Assembly (NCBI GenBank): GCA_021848555.1
Contig: JAJZUN010000019.1
Span: forward strand, 1 to 14,763
DNA: 14,763 bases
Reading direction: 5' to 3'
Source of the DNA: Pseudomonadota bacterium
Lineage (GTDB): Bacteria; Pseudomonadota; Gammaproteobacteria; Burkholderiales; SG8-39
Positions 1 to 6,984 of this stretch are shown here, in pieces. The translations under genes were made by a program, and so were the position numbers. The notes under the pieces are model-generated. The model saw only the letters and a list, made by a program, of their open reading frames with translations. It was not told the DNA's origin and searched no databases. Position 1 is the first letter of the stretch. Each line of letters opens with the position of its first letter.

Positions 1-1
1 T

Positions 2-1480
2 CCGGCGGTGACGCCGCCGTTCCAACTCGACGAAGACAATCTGTCCGAGACCACCCGGCTCACCCATCGCGTGATCGACCTGCGCCGGCCGCAGATGCAG
101 GCCAACATGCGGCTGCGCTACAAGGTGTCGATGGCGGTGCGCCGCTATCTGGATGCGGCGGGGTTCATCGACATCGAGACGCCGATGCTGGCCAAATCCA
201 CGCCCGAGGGAGCGCGCGACTACCTGGTGCCCTCGCGCGTGCACGACGGCATGTTCTTCGCGCTGCCGCAGTCGCCGCAGCTGTTCAAGCAGATGCTGAT
301 GATCGCGGGTTTCGACCGCTATTACCAGATCACCAAGTGTTTCCGCGACGAGGATCTGCGCGCCGACCGTCAGCCCGAGTTCACCCAGATCGATATCGAG
401 ACCTCGTTCCTGGCGGAGGAACAAATCCGCGGCATCATGGAAGGCTTGATGCGCAGCGTGTTCAGGCAGACGCTCAATGTGGAATTTCCCGATCCCCTGC
501 CGGTGATGACCTATGCCGAGGCGATGGCGCGCTACGGCTCGGACAAGCCCGACCTGAGGGTGCAGCTCGAGTTTACCGAACTCACCGACGTCATGAAAAG
601 CGTCGAGTTCAAGGTGTTCTCCGCGCCGGCCAACGCGGTCGGCGGGCGCGTCGCGGGCTTGCGCATTCCGGGCGGCGGCACGCTCACGCGCGGCGAAATC
701 GACGCCTACACCCAGTTCGTCGGCATCTACGGCGCCAGGGGCCTCGCCTACATCAAGGTCAACGAAATCGCCCGCGGCCGCGAGGGCTTGCAGTCGCCGA
801 TCGTGAAAAATCTTTCCGACGCGGCGCTCGCCGCCATCGTCGAGCGCTCCGGCGCGAAAGACGGCGACCTCATATTCTTCGCCGCGGACAAGGCCAAGGT
901 CGTGAACGACGCCCTGGGGGCGCTGCGGGTGAAAATCGGCCATGAAAAAGGCTACGCGGTCGCCGGCTGGAAGCCGCTGTGGGTGGTGGACTTTCCCATG
1001 TTCGAGTACGACGAGGAGGCCAAGCGCTGGGTCGCGATGCACCACCCCTTCACCGCGCCCAAGGACGGGCACGAGGATTACCTCGCGACCGATCCGTCCA
1101 AGGCGATCGCCAAGGCCTACGACATGGTGCTGAACGGATCGGAAATCGGCGGCGGCTCGGTGCGTATCCACCGCGAGGAAGTGCAGTCCAAGGTATTTCG
1201 CGCGCTCGCCATCGACGCGGCGGAAGCCAAGCTCAAATTTGGCTACCTGCTCGATGCGCTGCAGTACGGGGCGCCACCCCATGGCGGCATCGCTTTCGGC
1301 CTGGACCGCATCGTCGCGATGATGGCCGGCACCGAATCGATACGCGACGTCATCGCCTTCCCGAAAACACAGCGGGCCCAATGCCTGTTGACCCAGGCGC
1401 CCAGCCCGGTGGACGAGAAGCAGCTGCGCGAGTTGCATATCCGCTTGCGCGGCGTCGAGAAATCACCGGAAAAGAGCTAG
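2..1480 (+). CDS. aspS: Aspartyl-tRNA synthetase, 5'-truncated by the window edge
   Basis: Class II aminoacyl-tRNA synthetase that charges tRNA with aspartate in the cytoplasm. The frame is open from the first bases, and roughly 110-120 N-terminal residues (the anticodon-binding OB fold) lie outside the window, judged against the usual bacterial length of about 590. What is visible is the catalytic core: the ETPML and [14 protein letters not shown] stretch, motif 2 ([16 protein letters not shown], about residues 112-127 counting from the GTG at 8), the bacterial-type GAD insertion (about residues 210-310), and motif 3 (GIAFGLDRI) near the C-terminus. The GTG at 8 is an internal valine codon, not the start. 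The stop is TAG at 1478-1480. Whether the enzyme is discriminating or also makes Asp-tRNA(Asn) cannot be judged because the N-terminal determinants are missing. Identification is very secure. Confidence 0.97.
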   Translation, partial: PAVTPPFQLDEDNLSETTRLTHRVIDLRRPQMQANMRLRYKVSMAVRRYLDAAGFIDIETPMLAKSTPEGARDYLVPSRVHDGMFFALPQSPQLFKQMLMIAGFDRYYQITKCFRDEDLRADRQPEFTQIDIETSFLAEEQIRGIMEGLMRSVFRQTLNVEFPDPLPVMTYAEAMARYGSDKPDLRVQLEFTELTDVMKSVEFKVFSAPANAVGGRVAGLRIPGGGTLTRGEIDAYTQFVGIYGARGLAYIKVNEIARGREGLQSPIVKNLSDAALAAIVERSGAKDGDLIFFAADKAKVVNDALGALRVKIGHEKGYAVAGWKPLWVVDFPMFEYDEEAKRWVAMHHPFTAPKDGHEDYLATDPSKAIAKAYDMVLNGSEIGGGSVRIHREEVQSKVFRALAIDAAEAKLKFGYLLDALQYGAPPHGGIAFGLDRIVAMMAGTESIRDVIAFPKTQRAQCLLTQAPSPVDEKQLRELHIRLRGVEKSPEKS

Positions 1481-1522
1481 AGCGCCACGCGCCCGGTTGT
1501 GCATGGCCCAAGACTAGCCAGC

Positions 1523-1897
1523 ATGAAGCGCCGCGCAGTCGTTTTTTGCGCGCTGCTGGCGTTTGCCGTCGCGGCGCTCGCGCGAGGCCCGGCGCCGATC
1601 GGCGACATCGCCCTTGGCGCCTTGCCCGGGGAAGCGCGTGTCGTGCTGGCGCGCATCAAGGCGGGCGGGCCGTTTTCCTACCCCAGGGATGGCAGCGTGT
1701 TCGGCAACCGTGAGAAATTGCTGCCACAGCGGAGCCGCGGCTACTACCGCGAATACACGGTGAAGACGCCGGGTGCGCACGACCGCGGCGCGCGCCGCAT
1801 CGTCGCCGGCGCTGGTGCGGCCGGGGATGTGCGCAGCTCGGGCGAGTACTATTACAGCGACGACCACTACAATTCATTCAGGCGCATCCGTGAGTAG
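1523..1897 (+). CDS. Secreted guanyl-specific ribonuclease (barnase / RNase Sa / T1 family)
   Basis: A 124-residue protein with an N-terminal signal peptide (MKRR followed by a hydrophobic stretch to about residue 20), so probably exported. The C-terminal two thirds match the microbial N1/T1 ribonuclease fold. Visible family landmarks are DGSVFGNRE, GYYREYTV, TPG..DRGARRIV and YYSDDHYNSF. By alignment from memory with RNase Sa, the general base is E77, the phosphate-binding arginines are R88 and R92, and the general acid is H115; all are present, so the enzyme should be active. The ATG at 1523 is preferred over the GTG at 1499 because it places the signal sequence at the very N-terminus. The next gene, its likely inhibitor, starts inside this gene's last codons. 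It could act as a secreted nutrient-scavenging or competition nuclease. Confidence 0.88.
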   Translation: MKRRAVVFCALLAFAVAALARGPAPIGDIALGALPGEARVVLARIKAGGPFSYPRDGSVFGNREKLLPQRSRGYYREYTVKTPGAHDRGARRIVAGAGAAGDVRSSGEYYYSDDHYNSFRRIRE

Positions 1898-2333
1898 CCA
1901 TCTGGAAAAGATATTGCAGGACAAGGACAGGGCCGGGGTCTATTTGAGCGGCCCGGACACGCGCCTCATCGCCGAAGCCGCGCAGGCGGCGGGCCTCGCA
2001 CTGTGGCGCGTGGACATCGGCCATGTGCACGACAAGGCGGGCTTCACCGGCCTGGTGGCCAAGGCGCTCGCTTTTCCCGGCTGGTTCGGCGGCAACTGGG
2101 ACGCGTTCGAAGACTGCCTCAGCGATCTTTCCTGGCATCCGGCCCCAGGCTACGTGCTGCTGCTCGAGCACGGCAAGCATTTCGGCGCCGGCCACAAGCA
2201 GGAGTTCGTCACTGCGGTCGAGGTGCTCGACGGCGCCGCCGAATATTGGCAGGGGCAGGGCAAACCGTTCTGGGCCATCGTCAGCGGTCCGGATGGCTGG
2301 GATGCGGGCTTGCCGCCTCTGCCCCCGGCCTGA
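1890..2333 (+). CDS. Barstar-family ribonuclease inhibitor
   Basis: A 147-residue cytoplasmic protein with no signal peptide that should bind and neutralise the RNase encoded immediately upstream before export. The barstar signature is seen as GWFGGNWDAFEDCL (residues 64-77). D75 and C76 line up with barstar Asp39 and Cys40, Asp39 being the residue that plugs the RNase active site. The chosen start is the GTG at 1890, which overlaps the RNase stop (TAG 1895-1897) by 8 bases, an arrangement typical of translational coupling of a toxic enzyme and its inhibitor. The frame stays open further upstream to 1773, but that extension only shadows the RNase coding sequence. At about 147 residues it is longer than B. 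amyloliquefaciens barstar (about 90), as is common for proteobacterial YhcO-like barstar relatives. Confidence 0.85.
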   Translation: MSSHLEKILQDKDRAGVYLSGPDTRLIAEAAQAAGLALWRVDIGHVHDKAGFTGLVAKALAFPGWFGGNWDAFEDCLSDLSWHPAPGYVLLLEHGKHFGAGHKQEFVTAVEVLDGAAEYWQGQGKPFWAIVSGPDGWDAGLPPLPPA

Positions 2334-2350
2334 TCCAGCCGCTGCCTAGC

Positions 2351-2809
2351 GTGTCGCACGACTTCAAGATCCCGCGCTCGGTCCTGGTAGTGATCTACAC
2401 CTCCGACCTGCAGGTGCTCATGCTGGAACGCGCCGGCTGGCCCGGCTTCTGGCAGTCGGTCACGGGCAGCATCGATCACGAGAACGAGCCGCTGATCGAA
2501 ACCGCCGCGCGCGAAGTGCGCGAAGAGACCGGCATCGACACCGCGCAATACCGCCTCACGGACTGGGGCATCGAAAACAGCTTCGAGATCTTCAAGCAGT
2601 ACCGCAGCCGCTATGCCGACGGCGTCACCCACAACCTGGAGCATATATTCGGACTCGAATTGCCCGCGATAGTGCCGGTGCGGCTCGAACCGACCGAACA
2701 CCTGCGTTACGAATGGTTGCCGTGGAATCAGGCCGCCGAGCGCACGCCCTCGTGGACCAATCGCGACGCCATCCTGCTGCTGCCGCAAAAGCGCGGCGTG
2801 CGCGCCTAG
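2351..2809 (+). CDS. nudB: Dihydroneopterin triphosphate diphosphatase (Nudix)
   Basis: A 152-residue Nudix hydrolase of the NudB type, which removes pyrophosphate from dihydroneopterin triphosphate in folate synthesis. The N-terminal KIPRSVLVVIYT, the GFWQSVTGS segment and the Nudix box (G39 to I62, ending REVREETGI) are characteristic. The box has one residue more than the textbook G-x5-E between the glycine and the first glutamate (GSIDHENE). I believe this occurs in related NudB proteins and is not necessarily inactivating. The start is GTG at 2351, 17 bases after the barstar stop. The gene ends TAG 2807-2809, overlapping the stop of the convergent radical SAM gene by four bases. It probably belongs to the aspS transcription unit. 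Confidence 0.87.
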   Translation: MSHDFKIPRSVLVVIYTSDLQVLMLERAGWPGFWQSVTGSIDHENEPLIETAAREVREETGIDTAQYRLTDWGIENSFEIFKQYRSRYADGVTHNLEHIFGLELPAIVPVRLEPTEHLRYEWLPWNQAAERTPSWTNRDAILLLPQKRGVRA

Positions 2810-3756
2810 CTATAAGCGACGCAGTTTTCGCAGACGGTACCGCGCACGTCTTTCTTCAGATGGGCCGCGCGCAGTTTCACGAACTCGGGCGCATGCCAGG
2901 CGTCCATGAACGATTGCTTGGTCAGATCGCCCATGGTCCAGTTGGCGGTGGCGTCGAAGCAGCAGGCCGAGAGCTTGCCCTCGGCGGTGACGTGGCCCTC
3001 GGTGAATGCCGACCAGCAGGGCAGGGGCTCGCGCAGGGCGCCGATTCTCCCCTGGTTGCCGGCGGTGGGGCGATAGCCGAGCTGGGCTTCGCGTTCGGTG
3101 GCGAAGGCGCCCATCGAATACAGCGGCAGCCAGTAGTGGTGGTCGACGTAGGGGATCACCCACTGGCGCAGCAGCGCTTCCATTTTCGCCTGCTGCTCGC
3201 CGTCGTAGCGGATGGACGAGGCGTAGAGCCCGGTCTTGTAGCCGTGCTCCCGGCGCAGTTCCCACCCTGCCTTGATGTTGTCCAGGGCGCGGTGGAACAA
3301 CCTGCCCGACACGCCCATGATTTTCTCGAACTGCTCCTCGTCGGCGGCGTTCACCGACCACTTGAGCGAGTCCAGACCGGCCTTCATGCAGGCTTCGATC
3401 GCCTCGGGGAAAGCCATCGAGGCGTTGGAAGTGAGGAACACGTAAGGCATCGCCAGCTCGCTCTTCAGATAGCGGATGCAGTCGACCAGCAGCCTCGGCC
3501 CCATGAAGGACTCGCCGAGGTAGAACACGCCGATTTCCTTCACCCCGGCTTCGCTCATCTCGCGCGTGATGCGCTTGAACAGCTCGAAATCCATGTCCCA
3601 TTTGGGCTGGACCTCGCGGTTGCGCAGGGCGCAGAAGCCGCAGCGGTAGTTGCAGCGCGGCGAAATCTCGATTTTCACGCTCTTCGGTGCCGGCGGCGCC
3701 GCCCTCATATATTCCGGCGGTATCCTGGTCACCGAGTCGATTCTGTCCGTGATCAC
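2806..3756 (-). CDS. Radical SAM protein with C-terminal SPASM-like domain
   Basis: A 316-residue radical SAM enzyme. The [4Fe-4S]/SAM motif is C35-N-Y-R-C39-G-F-C42. The C-terminal third carries C247, the pair C265/C266, and C309-E-N-C312, the pattern of a SPASM/Twitch auxiliary cluster domain. Such proteins often modify peptides or carry out other radical chemistry, but no substrate peptide gene is visible here and the function is unknown. The frame stays open to a GTG at 3774, but I place the start at the GTG at 3756 because a near-perfect Shine-Dalgarno AGGAGGT (minus strand, 3767 to 3761) lies just upstream of it and would otherwise be inside the coding region. It converges on nudB with a four-base overlap of stops. 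An FNR-type box upstream would couple this oxygen-sensitive enzyme to anoxia. The first codons are duplicated near 13009. Confidence 0.85.
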   Translation of the reverse strand: MITDRIDSVTRIPPEYMRAAPPAPKSVKIEISPRCNYRCGFCALRNREVQPKWDMDFELFKRITREMSEAGVKEIGVFYLGESFMGPRLLVDCIRYLKSELAMPYVFLTSNASMAFPEAIEACMKAGLDSLKWSVNAADEEQFEKIMGVSGRLFHRALDNIKAGWELRREHGYKTGLYASSIRYDGEQQAKMEALLRQWVIPYVDHHYWLPLYSMGAFATEREAQLGYRPTAGNQGRIGALREPLPCWSAFTEGHVTAEGKLSACCFDATANWTMGDLTKQSFMDAWHAPEFVKLRAAHLKKDVRGTVCENCVAYS

Positions 3757-3837
3757 GCCGACCTCCTGCTGCACGCAGTGCTATTCATTGGTTGATGCTA
3801 GGAGAAACGGCGCCGGCCGCGTTTGATGTGGGTCAAG
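3690..3837 (-). repeat. Left copy of a diverged direct repeat bracketing the catabolic block
   Basis: This segment covers the first codons of the radical SAM gene, its ribosome binding site, leader and FNR box. It corresponds in order and orientation to 12935-13088. The best-matching parts are 3804-3837 (28 of 34) and the start-codon region 3719-3756 (29 of 38); the leader between them is nearly the same length but poorly conserved. Confidence 0.6.
3795..3836 (-). promoter_or_regulatory. FNR/ANR-type class II promoter of the radical SAM gene
   Basis: Positions 3823-3836 read TTGAT-GTGG-GTCAA, matching nine of ten specified bases of the FNR/ANR consensus TTGAT-N4-ATCAA. On the minus strand a -10-like TAGCAT (3800 to 3795) gives a predicted transcription start near 3788. 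The box centre (3829.5) then lies 41.5 bases upstream, exactly the class II activator position, leaving a leader of about 32 bases to the GTG at 3756. The fit is geometric and unproven, but the conserved duplicate of this box at 13074-13087 supports it. Confidence 0.6.
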
Positions 3838-3897
3838 GAATTCCCCTCTCGGCCCGCGCCGGCGAATGGCCAGAAGGCCTGACGCTGCGGGCAACGG

Positions 3898-3926
3898 TTG
3901 ACAAAACCAGCCGCGATGTTTACTAT
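3898..3926 (+). promoter_or_regulatory. Sigma70-like promoter of the catabolic operon
   Basis: TTGACA (3898-3903, perfect -35) is followed after 17 bases by TACTAT (3921-3926, -10, four of six). This predicts a start of transcription near 3933, roughly 117 bases before the acyl-CoA dehydrogenase start. It diverges from the radical SAM promoter. No other promoter of this quality was seen between 3900 and 12900, so it may drive the whole block. Confidence 0.6.
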
Positions 3927-3935
3927 ATCGCACGA

Positions 3936-3953
3936 CGTTCATATATTAGAACG
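3936..3953 (+). promoter_or_regulatory. Palindromic operator candidate just downstream of the operon start
   Basis: CGTTC-ATATATTA-GAACG is a 5-bp inverted repeat around an A+T-rich centre, extended to CGACGTTC/GAACGACG with one mismatch pair. It would cover about +4 to +21 of the predicted transcript, a position suited to repression. The IclR-family regulator encoded in the operon (11072-11839) is the obvious candidate ligand; that link is inference only. Confidence 0.45.
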
Positions 3954-4049
3954 ACGGCGAAATATGAGCCTCGTTGCGACCGACGATGAAACAAGGTGGC
4001 AAGCCCATTGCTATTTGCAGCGTGTGCGTCACCTGAAGGAAATCCACTC

Positions 4050-5204
4050 TTGTTTTCAGCCCTGACCGATGACCAAGTCCAGATCCGCGACCTGATTCGC
4101 CGGGTCGCCAAAGAACAGGTTGCGCCGCGCGCCGACGAGATCGACCGCTGCGCCGAATACCCGCAGGACATGTTCGATCTGCTAAAGCAGCTTGGCTTGT
4201 TCACGCTGCCGTTTCCGCAGCAGTACGGCGGCAGCAACAGCATGGTTTCCGCATGCCTGGCGATCGAGGAATTCGGACGGGTCTGCTACAACACCGCCTA
4301 TCTGCTGCTGCTGCAGTGGGTGCCCTTCGGGGCGATCCTGGCTGGCGGCACCGAGGACCAGAAAGGGCGCTTTCTGCACGGCCTGGCGTCGGGAGAACTA
4401 CGCGGTGCGATCGCCACTACCGAGCCCCAGAGCGGATCCGACGTGGCCGGCATCAAGACTCGGGCGACGTCGGTTGCCGGCGGCTACAGCCTGACCGGAT
4501 CAAAGATCTGGTGCACCAATTCCCACATCGCCGACTTCGTTCTGGTGGCCGCCAAGACCGCTGACGACAAGTCCCCGGGCAGCATCAGCCTGTTCATCGT
4601 CGAGCGCGGCAGCAAGGGCTTCGAAGTCGGTCGCAAGGAGGATAAGATGGGGGCGCGGGGCGTTCCGTCCTGCCCCTTGTTCCTCGACGATGTCTTCGTG
4701 CCCGAATCGAATATCCTGGGCGAATCCGGCAAGGGCTTCAAGGTGGTGATGGAAGCATTCAACAAAAGCCGACCTCTGATCGGCGCGCGCGGCGTCGGCT
4801 TGTCACAAGGCGCGATCGACCATGCCAGCGAATACATCCAGAACCGCGTCGCTTTCGGCCAGAAGATCAGCGATTTCCAGGGCATACGCTGGATGCTGGC
4901 CGACATGGCGATCCAGACCGAGGCCGCGCGCAACCTTGTCTACAAGGCGGCGGCGATGGTCGACGCCGGGGCTGCCGGACGCGAACTCGCGCCGATCGCG
5001 GCGATGGCCAAGTGCTTCGCGACGGACACGGCGATGAAGGTCGCGACCGACGCGGTGCAGATGTTCGGCGCTTCGGGCATTTCCAACGAATATCCGATCA
5101 ACCGCTATTTCCGCGACGCGAAGGTGCTGCAGATCATCGAAGGCACCAATCAGATCCAGCGCAACATCATCGCCAACCACCTGCTCGGCCGGCCGGCGCG
5201 CTAG
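4050..5204 (+). CDS. Acyl-CoA dehydrogenase (probable alicyclic acyl-CoA, AliB/BadJ-like role)
   Basis: A 384-residue FAD-dependent acyl-CoA dehydrogenase introducing a 2,3 double bond into a CoA thioester. The family pattern ATTEPQSGSD (about residues 122-131) contacts FAD and substrate. Near the C-terminus, RYFRDAKVLQIIEGTNQIQR contains the catalytic glutamate, E364, in the usual IEGT position. I place the start at the TTG at 4050 because AAGGAA (4036-4041) sits eight bases upstream and the protein then has the normal ACAD N-terminus. The open frame continues back to a GTG at 3996, but those 18 residues have no family resemblance. It is the first gene of the catabolic block, followed after 44 bases by the hotdog gene. 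In the ali/bad pathway the analogous step makes cyclohex-1-ene-1-carboxyl-CoA; assigning that substrate rests on the BadH/BadI neighbours, not on this sequence. Confidence 0.88.
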   Translation: MFSALTDDQVQIRDLIRRVAKEQVAPRADEIDRCAEYPQDMFDLLKQLGLFTLPFPQQYGGSNSMVSACLAIEEFGRVCYNTAYLLLLQWVPFGAILAGGTEDQKGRFLHGLASGELRGAIATTEPQSGSDVAGIKTRATSVAGGYSLTGSKIWCTNSHIADFVLVAAKTADDKSPGSISLFIVERGSKGFEVGRKEDKMGARGVPSCPLFLDDVFVPESNILGESGKGFKVVMEAFNKSRPLIGARGVGLSQGAIDHASEYIQNRVAFGQKISDFQGIRWMLADMAIQTEAARNLVYKAAAMVDAGAAGRELAPIAAMAKCFATDTAMKVATDAVQMFGASGISNEYPINRYFRDAKVLQIIEGTNQIQRNIIANHLLGRPAR

Positions 5205-5248
5205 CGGCCTGCGAAGCAACCTCTCAATATGCAAAAAAAGGAACGGCA

Positions 5249-5716
5249 ATGGAAACTGTTGGATTAGGGCTTTACTTCGAAGACCTCCCTGTCGGCAAGA
5301 CCTTCAAGACCCTCGCGCGCACCATCCAGGATGCGGATATCTGCGCCTTCTGCAATGTGATCCACATGACCGAAACCCTGTTCACCGACATGGAGTTCAT
5401 CAAGAACGAGTCCGACATCAAGGGGCGTCTTGCTCCTGGAGCGCTCAGCTATTGCTTTGCCGAGGGATTGCTGGCGCAGGCGACCATGCAAAAAACCGGC
5501 TATGCGTTTCTCAACATGGAACTCAACATAGAGAATCCAGCGTTTGCCGGCGACACCATCCATGTCGAATGCGAGGTCATCGAATCGCGCCTGTCCAACA
5601 GCCGGCCCGGGCGCGGCTTGGTGCGCAGCCGCAACAAAGTGATCAAGCAGGATGGCAAGGTCGTGCTGACCTACACGCCGTTGCGCATGGTCAAGTGCCG
5701 CGGCGACAAGGCCTGA
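5249..5716 (+). CDS. Divergent MaoC-like hotdog protein, usual hydratase dyad absent
   Basis: A 155-residue single-hotdog protein with MaoC-family framing: YFEDLPVGKTF at the N-terminus, GRLAPGALSYCFAEGLL (about residues 59-75), NPAFAGDTIHVECEV, and VLTYTPLRMV at the C-terminus. In classical R-specific hydratases the active site reads G-D-x-N-x-x-H before T-D-x-E-F. Here the ungapped equivalent is H39-M40-T-E42-T-L-F45, so the catalytic Asp and His positions hold Met and Phe. It may be a subfamily with a different mechanism, a thioesterase-like or binding protein, or a hydratase relying on E42 and H39. A Shine-Dalgarno AAAGGA precedes the ATG, and the next gene starts two bases after this stop. 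It is the only intact hydratase candidate in the operon apart from BadI. Confidence 0.8.
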   Translation: METVGLGLYFEDLPVGKTFKTLARTIQDADICAFCNVIHMTETLFTDMEFIKNESDIKGRLAPGALSYCFAEGLLAQATMQKTGYAFLNMELNIENPAFAGDTIHVECEVIESRLSNSRPGRGLVRSRNKVIKQDGKVVLTYTPLRMVKCRGDKA

Positions 5717-5718
5717 GA

Positions 5719-6936
5719 GTGGCGACAGCCATCGACGCAACTGCTGCCGGCGCGCTCGCCGGCGTGCGGGTGCTCGATCTGAGCATCAACGTCCTGGGTC
5801 CGGTCGCGACCCAGTATATGGGCGACATGGGCGCGGAGGTCATCAAGGTCGAACCTCCCCGGGGCGACCCGATGCGCGATACCGGTCCGGGGCGGCATCC
5901 GCAAATGTCGGTCTTCTATCTCAATCTGAACCGAAACAAGAAAAGCGTGGTGCTGGATTTGAAGCAGGATGCTGCGCGGCAAGCCGTGCTTCGCCTGGCC
6001 GGGAATGCCGATGTGCTGGTTCACAGCATGCGCTCCCAGGCGGCTGAACGTTTGGGCTTGGGCTACGGGGCATTGTCCGCGCTCTATCCCCGTCTAATTT
6101 ACGCTTCGGCGCCGGGCTACGATCCGCAGGGGCCTCAACGAGACCGGCCCGCCTACGACGATGTGATTCAGGGAGAGAGCGGCCTTGCTGGCATGATCTA
6201 CATGGCCACCGGCAAACCCGGCTACCTGCCGACGGTCGCGGCCGACAAGATGTGCGGGGTGTTCCTGGGCTCCGCCATCGGCATGGCCTTGTTCGCTCGC
6301 GAACGCACTGGCCGCGGCCAGCAGGTGCAGATTCCGATGCTGGAAACCATGCTCTCGTTCAACCTGGTTGAGCATCTATGGACCGGCACCTTCGGCGAGG
6401 AAGGCAGCCTGGGCTACGCGCGTGCGCTGTCGCCGCACCGCAGGCCGTACGCTACCCGGAATGGATACATCTGCCTGCTCGCGGTCAGCGACGAACAGTG
6501 GCGGCGCCTGTTCGCGTCGTTCGAGCAGCCGGAACTGAGCGGCGACGCGCGTTTCGCAACCATGGAGGCGCGTACCCGCAACATCAACGAACTATACGCA
6601 ATCGTGGCGGAGCGGATCGCGCTGCGCACCACCGAGGAGTGGCGCGCGCGGCTGGATGCGGCGGACATACCGAACGGGTCGATGAACCGCTTGCAGGACC
6701 TGCCCGCCGATCCGTATTTGAGGCAGACGGGCTTTTTCGAGAGGTACGAGCATCCCAGCGAAGGGCCGCTGGTCAGGACTTCAATCCCGCAGCGCTTCTC
6801 GGAAACGCCCGGCAGCATCCGTCTGCCTCCGCCGCGCCTGGGCGAGCATACCTGCGAGGTCCTGAGGGCGGCAGGCTATGACGACACCGAAATTACCCGC
6901 ATCTCGCCTGGTGCTCTGGGGGCCAAGGCAAGCTGA
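5719..6936 (+). CDS. Class III (CaiB/BaiF) CoA-transferase
   Basis: A 405-residue family III CoA-transferase that would move CoA from a donor thioester, such as succinyl-CoA or a pathway end product, to the free acid, activating it without ATP. Family features are GVRVLDLS, MGDMGAEVIKVEPPRGD (about 34-50), LNRNKKSVVLDLK (about 70-82) and RPAYDDVIQGESG, where D147 aligns with the catalytic aspartate that forms the mixed anhydride and CoA ester in formyl-CoA transferase. The GTG at 5719 begins two bases after the hotdog stop, indicating coupling. The frame is open further upstream to 5452 but only as a shadow of the hotdog gene. In R. palustris the acid is activated by a ligase (AliA), so this is a functional substitution if it acts on the ring acid. 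Confidence 0.87.
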   Translation: MATAIDATAAGALAGVRVLDLSINVLGPVATQYMGDMGAEVIKVEPPRGDPMRDTGPGRHPQMSVFYLNLNRNKKSVVLDLKQDAARQAVLRLAGNADVLVHSMRSQAAERLGLGYGALSALYPRLIYASAPGYDPQGPQRDRPAYDDVIQGESGLAGMIYMATGKPGYLPTVAADKMCGVFLGSAIGMALFARERTGRGQQVQIPMLETMLSFNLVEHLWTGTFGEEGSLGYARALSPHRRPYATRNGYICLLAVSDEQWRRLFASFEQPELSGDARFATMEARTRNINELYAIVAERIALRTTEEWRARLDAADIPNGSMNRLQDLPADPYLRQTGFFERYEHPSEGPLVRTSIPQRFSETPGSIRLPPPRLGEHTCEVLRAAGYDDTEITRISPGALGAKAS

Positions 6937-6984
6937 GCGCCGGCGAGTAGCGGCTACTGACAATCGAAGCGAAAGGTGGAAGAC

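Noticed and set aside
2713..3795. A 360-codon open frame on the plus strand
   Set aside because: Antisense of the radical SAM gene, which carries intact cysteine motifs; this frame has no recognisable motif.
3792..3989. A 65-codon frame in the radical SAM to ACAD gap
   Set aside because: It runs across the FNR box, the operon promoter and the palindrome, has no ribosome binding site of note and no family resemblance.
3996..4049. N-terminal extension of the acyl-CoA dehydrogenase to the GTG at 3996
   Set aside because: The 18 extra residues lack ACAD resemblance, and AAGGAA is correctly spaced for the TTG at 4050.
6937..6984. Small hairpin AGTAG-CGG-CTACT between the CoA-transferase and badH
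   Set aside because: Only five base pairs with no T-run; too weak to call a terminator within an otherwise continuous operon.
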